Part shown: in pieces, positions 6,475-8,794 of the stretch
Position numbering within the stretch: position 1 is the first letter of the stretch
How the letters are laid out: each line of letters starts with the position of its first letter
NCBI GenBank assembly: GCA_946623915.1
Contig: CAMORQ010000061.1
Location: forward strand, 1-8,794
Direction of reading: 5' to 3'
DNA: 8,794 bases
Origin: an uncultured Coriobacteriaceae bacterium
GTDB taxonomy: Bacteria > Actinomycetota > Coriobacteriia > Coriobacteriales > Eggerthellaceae
Made by a program: the position numbers and the translations under genes
The notes under the pieces: model-generated
What the model saw: the letters and a program-made list of their open reading frames with translations, nothing else
Database searches by the model: none
Told to the model about the DNA's origin: nothing

Positions 6475-7323
6475 TTACTTCGCTTCGCTTTCAGCCTTCT
6501 TTTCAGCCTGACGCTGGGACCATTCGGCTTCCCATTCGGCGTCTTCGGCAGCCTGGCGTTCGGCTTCTTCCTTCTGCTTCTTGATCTTGCCGCCAAGAAC
6601 GAGGCGCGCCGCCAACATGGACACTTCGTAGAGCCCGATCATGGCGCCGAAGAGAAGGAGCATGGTGATAGGCGAAGCATCGGGCGTGATGAGCGCGGAA
6701 ATAACCATGAGCACGATGTAGACTGTCCGCCACGCGCCGCGCAGTTTTGCGTAAGGCACCACTTCGAACACGGTGAGGTAGAAGACCACCAGCGGCAATT
6801 CGAAGGCGAAACCGAAGCCGATTTCGAACTTGATGATGATATCGATCCACTGCTTTGCTTCCGGCAGGATGGTCGCAAACCCGAGGCCTTGGTCGGTTAG
6901 CCATTCGAACGCCGGATGAAGGATGATCAGGTAGCAAAACACCGTCCCGAATATGAACAAGGCGCAGGCGATGGCGAACGTGGGAATGAACCACTTGCGC
7001 TCGTTGGGCTTGAGGGCCGGCAGGAAAAACGCGAGGGTCTGCCAGATGATAACCGGCATGCACGCTACGAGCGACGCCCACATGGCGATGACGAAACGCG
7101 TGCCGAACGCGTCAAAGGCACCCATGTAGACCCATGCGGGGCTGCCATCCTCGTTAGTGGGAACGAGGTCGTTGATGGGCAGAATGAGGAAATTGGCGAT
7201 GGTGGGCGTTGCCATGTAGAACACGAGCACCGCGATAAGCAGGCACACCACAATGCGCACGAAACGCATGCGCAGCTCGCCAAGATGGTCGAAAAGGGGC
7301 ATACGTGCAGGACCGACTGGCAT
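6475..7323 (-). CDS. tatC: Sec-independent protein translocase subunit TatC
   Basis: Core receptor of the twin-arginine translocase, which exports folded proteins across the cytoplasmic membrane and recognises RR signal peptides. The 282-residue product has the signature PLFDHLGELRMR near the N-terminus (Glu16) and FFLPALKPNERKW with the conserved Glu108 in the first cytoplasmic loop. Both Glu positions correspond to signal-peptide-binding residues in E. coli TatC (Glu15, Glu103). About six membrane segments follow the family pattern. Start: ATG at 7323 with AGGAGG 9 bases upstream inside the end of tatA, and 4 bases after the tatA stop. An in-frame start at 7368 would only add a basic stretch overlapping tatA. 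The last ~37 residues form a charged, Glu/Lys/Ala-rich tail not needed for the Tat fold. Confidence 0.97.
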   Translation of the reverse strand: MPVGPARMPLFDHLGELRMRFVRIVVCLLIAVLVFYMATPTIANFLILPINDLVPTNEDGSPAWVYMGAFDAFGTRFVIAMWASLVACMPVIIWQTLAFFLPALKPNERKWFIPTFAIACALFIFGTVFCYLIILHPAFEWLTDQGLGFATILPEAKQWIDIIIKFEIGFGFAFELPLVVFYLTVFEVVPYAKLRGAWRTVYIVLMVISALITPDASPITMLLLFGAMIGLYEVSMLAARLVLGGKIKKQKEEAERQAAEDAEWEAEWSQRQAEKKAESEAK

Positions 7324-7327
7324 GCGC

Positions 7328-8059
7328 TTACGCCTCCTTTCCTTCATCGGCAGACGCCGCGCCGGCATCGGCTACGGGCTTGTCATCTACCGCTTCTTCC
7401 GCCTTTTTGTCCTTGGGGCCGACCGCCGTTGCGCCACGTTCCTTCTTTTCGGAAGATTCGGCAGAGTCGCCATCGGCCGCAGCTTTTTTCGCAGGCTTCT
7501 TGACCTGCGGCTTCGTTCCATACAGTTCGTCGGCCGAAAGCTTTTTCTTCGCCGGCGCGCTTTCGTCGACTGCCGCATCGGATGCGGGAGCCTGCGCAGC
7601 GTCGGCGCCGTTTGAACGTGCGCCGTCTGCCGCCCCAGCGGCCGCCGCAGCCACCGCACCGGCAGCGCTACTTGCTTCCGTCGATTCCGCCGCCTCTTTG
7701 GCAGCCTGCTGAGCAGCCTTCTTGGCAGCCAGCTCGGCTTTGCGCTCCTCTGCCGCCTTCTTGGCAGCACGCTGTTTGTCGTAGCGCGCCTTGCGCTCGG
7801 TGAAGCTTTCGCCGCGGTCTTCCTTTTTCGCATTGCTTTCCAGCTTGGACAGGGCGTCAAGCGGGTTCTTGAAAGGATCTTCGGCGTTGGGATCGTACAC
7901 TTCGGTCTTGATTACCTTGTTCATTTCGGCTTGGGCGTTGCGGAACTTGGCTATCGCCTGACCGACCGTCTTGGCCATGCCGGGAAGCTTGTCGGGCCCA
8001 AAGATTATGAACCCGAAGATCAGGATGATGATCAGTTCGTTTGCGCCTATGCCGAACAA
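7328..8059 (-). CDS. TatA/TatB-family twin-arginine translocase subunit, TTG start, long charged tail
   Basis: Pore/partner subunit of the Tat system. The 243-residue product starts MFGIGANELIIILIFGFIIFGP: a short N-terminal membrane helix ending in the FGP hinge (residues 20-22), then an amphipathic helix (about 25-55). Glu8 is the residue typical of TatB, whereas E. coli TatA has Gln there, so this may be TatB-like or a single bifunctional TatA; I do not choose a letter. Residues about 80-243 are a low-complexity Ala/Lys/Glu-rich tail, much longer than in most TatA (about 60-90 residues in total) and closer to TatB length. The start codon is TTG at 8059: it gives the family N-terminus and has GGGA 6 bases upstream. 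No other start is available in the 19-base gap. tatC follows after 4 bases. Confidence 0.93.
   Translation of the reverse strand: MFGIGANELIIILIFGFIIFGPDKLPGMAKTVGQAIAKFRNAQAEMNKVIKTEVYDPNAEDPFKNPLDALSKLESNAKKEDRGESFTERKARYDKQRAAKKAAEERKAELAAKKAAQQAAKEAAESTEASSAAGAVAAAAAGAADGARSNGADAAQAPASDAAVDESAPAKKKLSADELYGTKPQVKKPAKKAAADGDSAESSEKKERGATAVGPKDKKAEEAVDDKPVADAGAASADEGKEA
7716..7768. repeat. Direct repeat in the tail-coding part of the tatA/B-type gene
   Basis: The 14-base GCCTTCTTGGCAGC (plus strand) occurs at 7716-7729 and again at 7755-7768, 39 bases (13 codons) apart, with a diverged version near 7693. It encodes Ala-Ala-Lys-Lys-Ala units of the low-complexity tail, suggesting the tail grew by internal duplication. 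Confidence 0.5.
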
Positions 8060-8078
8060 CGACGGTCCCTACCCTTGC

Positions 8079-8453
8079 TTACGACGAGGACGAAGCGCTG
8101 GATGCAGCCGAAGACGAAGCGCTTGCCGCAGCAGACTGCGACGAGGCATCTTCGGCAGACGACGTAGCACTCGAATCGGACGAAGCCTGCGACGCAGTCT
8201 GCTCGACGGCGCTGCTGGCCGCTTGAGCGCTGCTTTCGACGCTGGCTGTTTGAACTTGCTGGCTGCCGCAGAACGAAAGCGCCGTCATGGGCAGCATAAG
8301 ACCGAGGATCAACAGCACCGCGACCACCGCGATGCCGATGCGTTTCAACAATTCCTGGCGCTGTTTCGCTTCTTGCGCCGCAGCTTCTCGCGCAGCAGCG
8401 GCTTCTACACGCGCCTGCTTCTGCTTGGCCGACATTTTCTGCTTTTTTGCCAT
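8079..8453 (-). CDS. Small single-pass membrane protein with Ser/Ala-rich outer tail, function unknown
   Basis: I do not recognise a family. The 124-residue product has three parts. Residues 1-38 are basic and Ala/Gln/Lys/Glu-rich, probably a cytoplasmic helix or coiled coil. Residues about 39-61 are one strong hydrophobic helix. Residues 64-124 are almost only Ser, Ala and Gln with a few Glu/Asp, ending in a Ser run. By the positive-inside rule the tail lies outside. The LSFC just after the helix is not a lipobox, because Phe sits before Cys. AAGGAG is 5 bases before the ATG, so it is a translated gene, not noise. It sits 22 bases after the amidohydrolase and 19 bases before the tatA/B-type gene, so it shares their transcript. 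A link to Tat export or to the cell wall is only suggested by position. Confidence 0.8.
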   Translation of the reverse strand: MAKKQKMSAKQKQARVEAAAAREAAAQEAKQRQELLKRIGIAVVAVLLILGLMLPMTALSFCGSQQVQTASVESSAQAASSAVEQTASQASSDSSATSSAEDASSQSAAASASSSAASSASSSS

Positions 8454-8475
8454 ACGTTCTCCTTCGCACCCACGT

Positions 8476-8794
8476 TTAGCTGCGCAGGCGCTTCCTTGTC
8501 TCTATCACACGGGAAATGTGGGCGGCAACGTCCACGTCCACGTGCCAGTCGTTTCGTTCGTAGAGTACTTTACCACCAACCATCGTCATGCAAACGTCAG
8601 AAGCGCTAGTGGTGTTCACCAGTGCTGACACGGGATCGGTCGTAGGCGTCTGATGCGAGCTGGACATGTCGACAGCAACGATGTCTGCGAGCTTGCCGAT
8701 TTCAAGCGAGCCGATGACGTCGTCCATGCGCAGGGCGCGTGCACCGCCGATTGTCGCCATTTCCAGCATCGTATCGGCGCTGAGGAAGTAGTCG
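8476..8794 (-). CDS. Amidohydrolase, MtaD-like (5-methylthioadenosine/S-adenosylhomocysteine deaminase family), C-terminal part
   Basis: Cytoplasmic metal-dependent amidohydrolase; relatives deaminate methylthioadenosine, S-adenosylhomocysteine or other purine-type compounds. The frame enters from the window end, so 105 residues are visible and the N-terminal metal-binding part is missing. The visible part is the end of the barrel and the flanking beta-sandwich: MATIGGARAL, then IGSLEIGKLADIVAVD, then DPVSALVNTTSASDV and the closing MVGGKVLYE. The GSLE-GK-ADIV pattern is diagnostic of the superfamily, and the GGARAL...DPVS...SDV series is closest to the MtaD/SsnA group. The exact substrate cannot be set without the active-site half. 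It is the first visible gene of the likely operon that continues with the small membrane protein and the tat genes. Confidence 0.88.
   Translation of the reverse strand, partial: DYFLSADTMLEMATIGGARALRMDDVIGSLEIGKLADIVAVDMSSSHQTPTTDPVSALVNTTSASDVCMTMVGGKVLYERNDWHVDVDVAAHISRVIETRKRLRS

Noticed and set aside
8255..8290. Lipoprotein signal at LSFC in the small membrane protein
   Set aside because: Phe immediately before the Cys does not fit the lipobox, which needs a small residue there, and the preceding region is a long helix after 38 charged residues.
1..8794. CRISPR arrays, transposases, phage genes, tRNA or rRNA genes
   Set aside because: I looked for regularly spaced repeats, DDE or recombinase motifs, and cloverleaf-like or rRNA-like sequence on both strands and saw none.

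Overview
The window is a compact, GC-rich stretch of bacterial chromosome. All ten genes I can support are on the minus strand, so transcription runs from high to low coordinates. The mix suggests an anaerobic, gut-type actinobacterium, most likely of the class Coriobacteriia. It holds Tat translocase genes, nickel-hydrogenase maturation genes, an actinobacterial-style HisKA_3 sensor kinase, and Ala/Lys/Glu-rich low-complexity tails. The lineage is an inference from gene content and composition, not from a marker gene. I see no mobile element, CRISPR array, tRNA or rRNA. No gene-free stretch is longer than about 190 bases.

By order of transcription there are three likely units. (1) Positions 8794-6475: the C-terminal end of an MtaD-type amidohydrolase, a small single-pass membrane protein with a Ser/Ala-rich outer tail, a TatA/TatB-family protein that starts at TTG, and TatC. 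Gaps are 22, 19 and 4 bases, so this looks like one operon, with a weak hairpin after tatC. (2) Positions 6345-2994: a family 2 glycoside hydrolase followed by a 12-helix MFS transporter. This reads as an uptake-and-hydrolysis pair for a beta-linked glycoside. (3) Positions 2817-1: hypA, hypB, nadE and a sensor histidine kinase cut by the window edge. hypB and nadE are coupled (the Shine-Dalgarno of nadE lies in the last codons of hypB), and nadE and the kinase are 6 bases apart.

HypA and HypB deliver nickel to NiFe-hydrogenase precursors. NadE makes NAD+ from deamido-NAD+. The kinase probably has its response regulator just beyond the window start. Tat exports folded, often cofactor-bearing, redox enzymes, including hydrogenases, so units 1 and 3 fit a respiratory anaerobe. 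The hydrogenase itself is not in the window.

The genes belong to known families and I found no clearly new system. The most interesting points are a possible leaderless promoter exactly at the start of hypA, the uncharacterised membrane protein ahead of tatA, an acidic/Gly-rich insertion in the glycoside hydrolase, and the coupling of hypAB to nadE and a sensor kinase.
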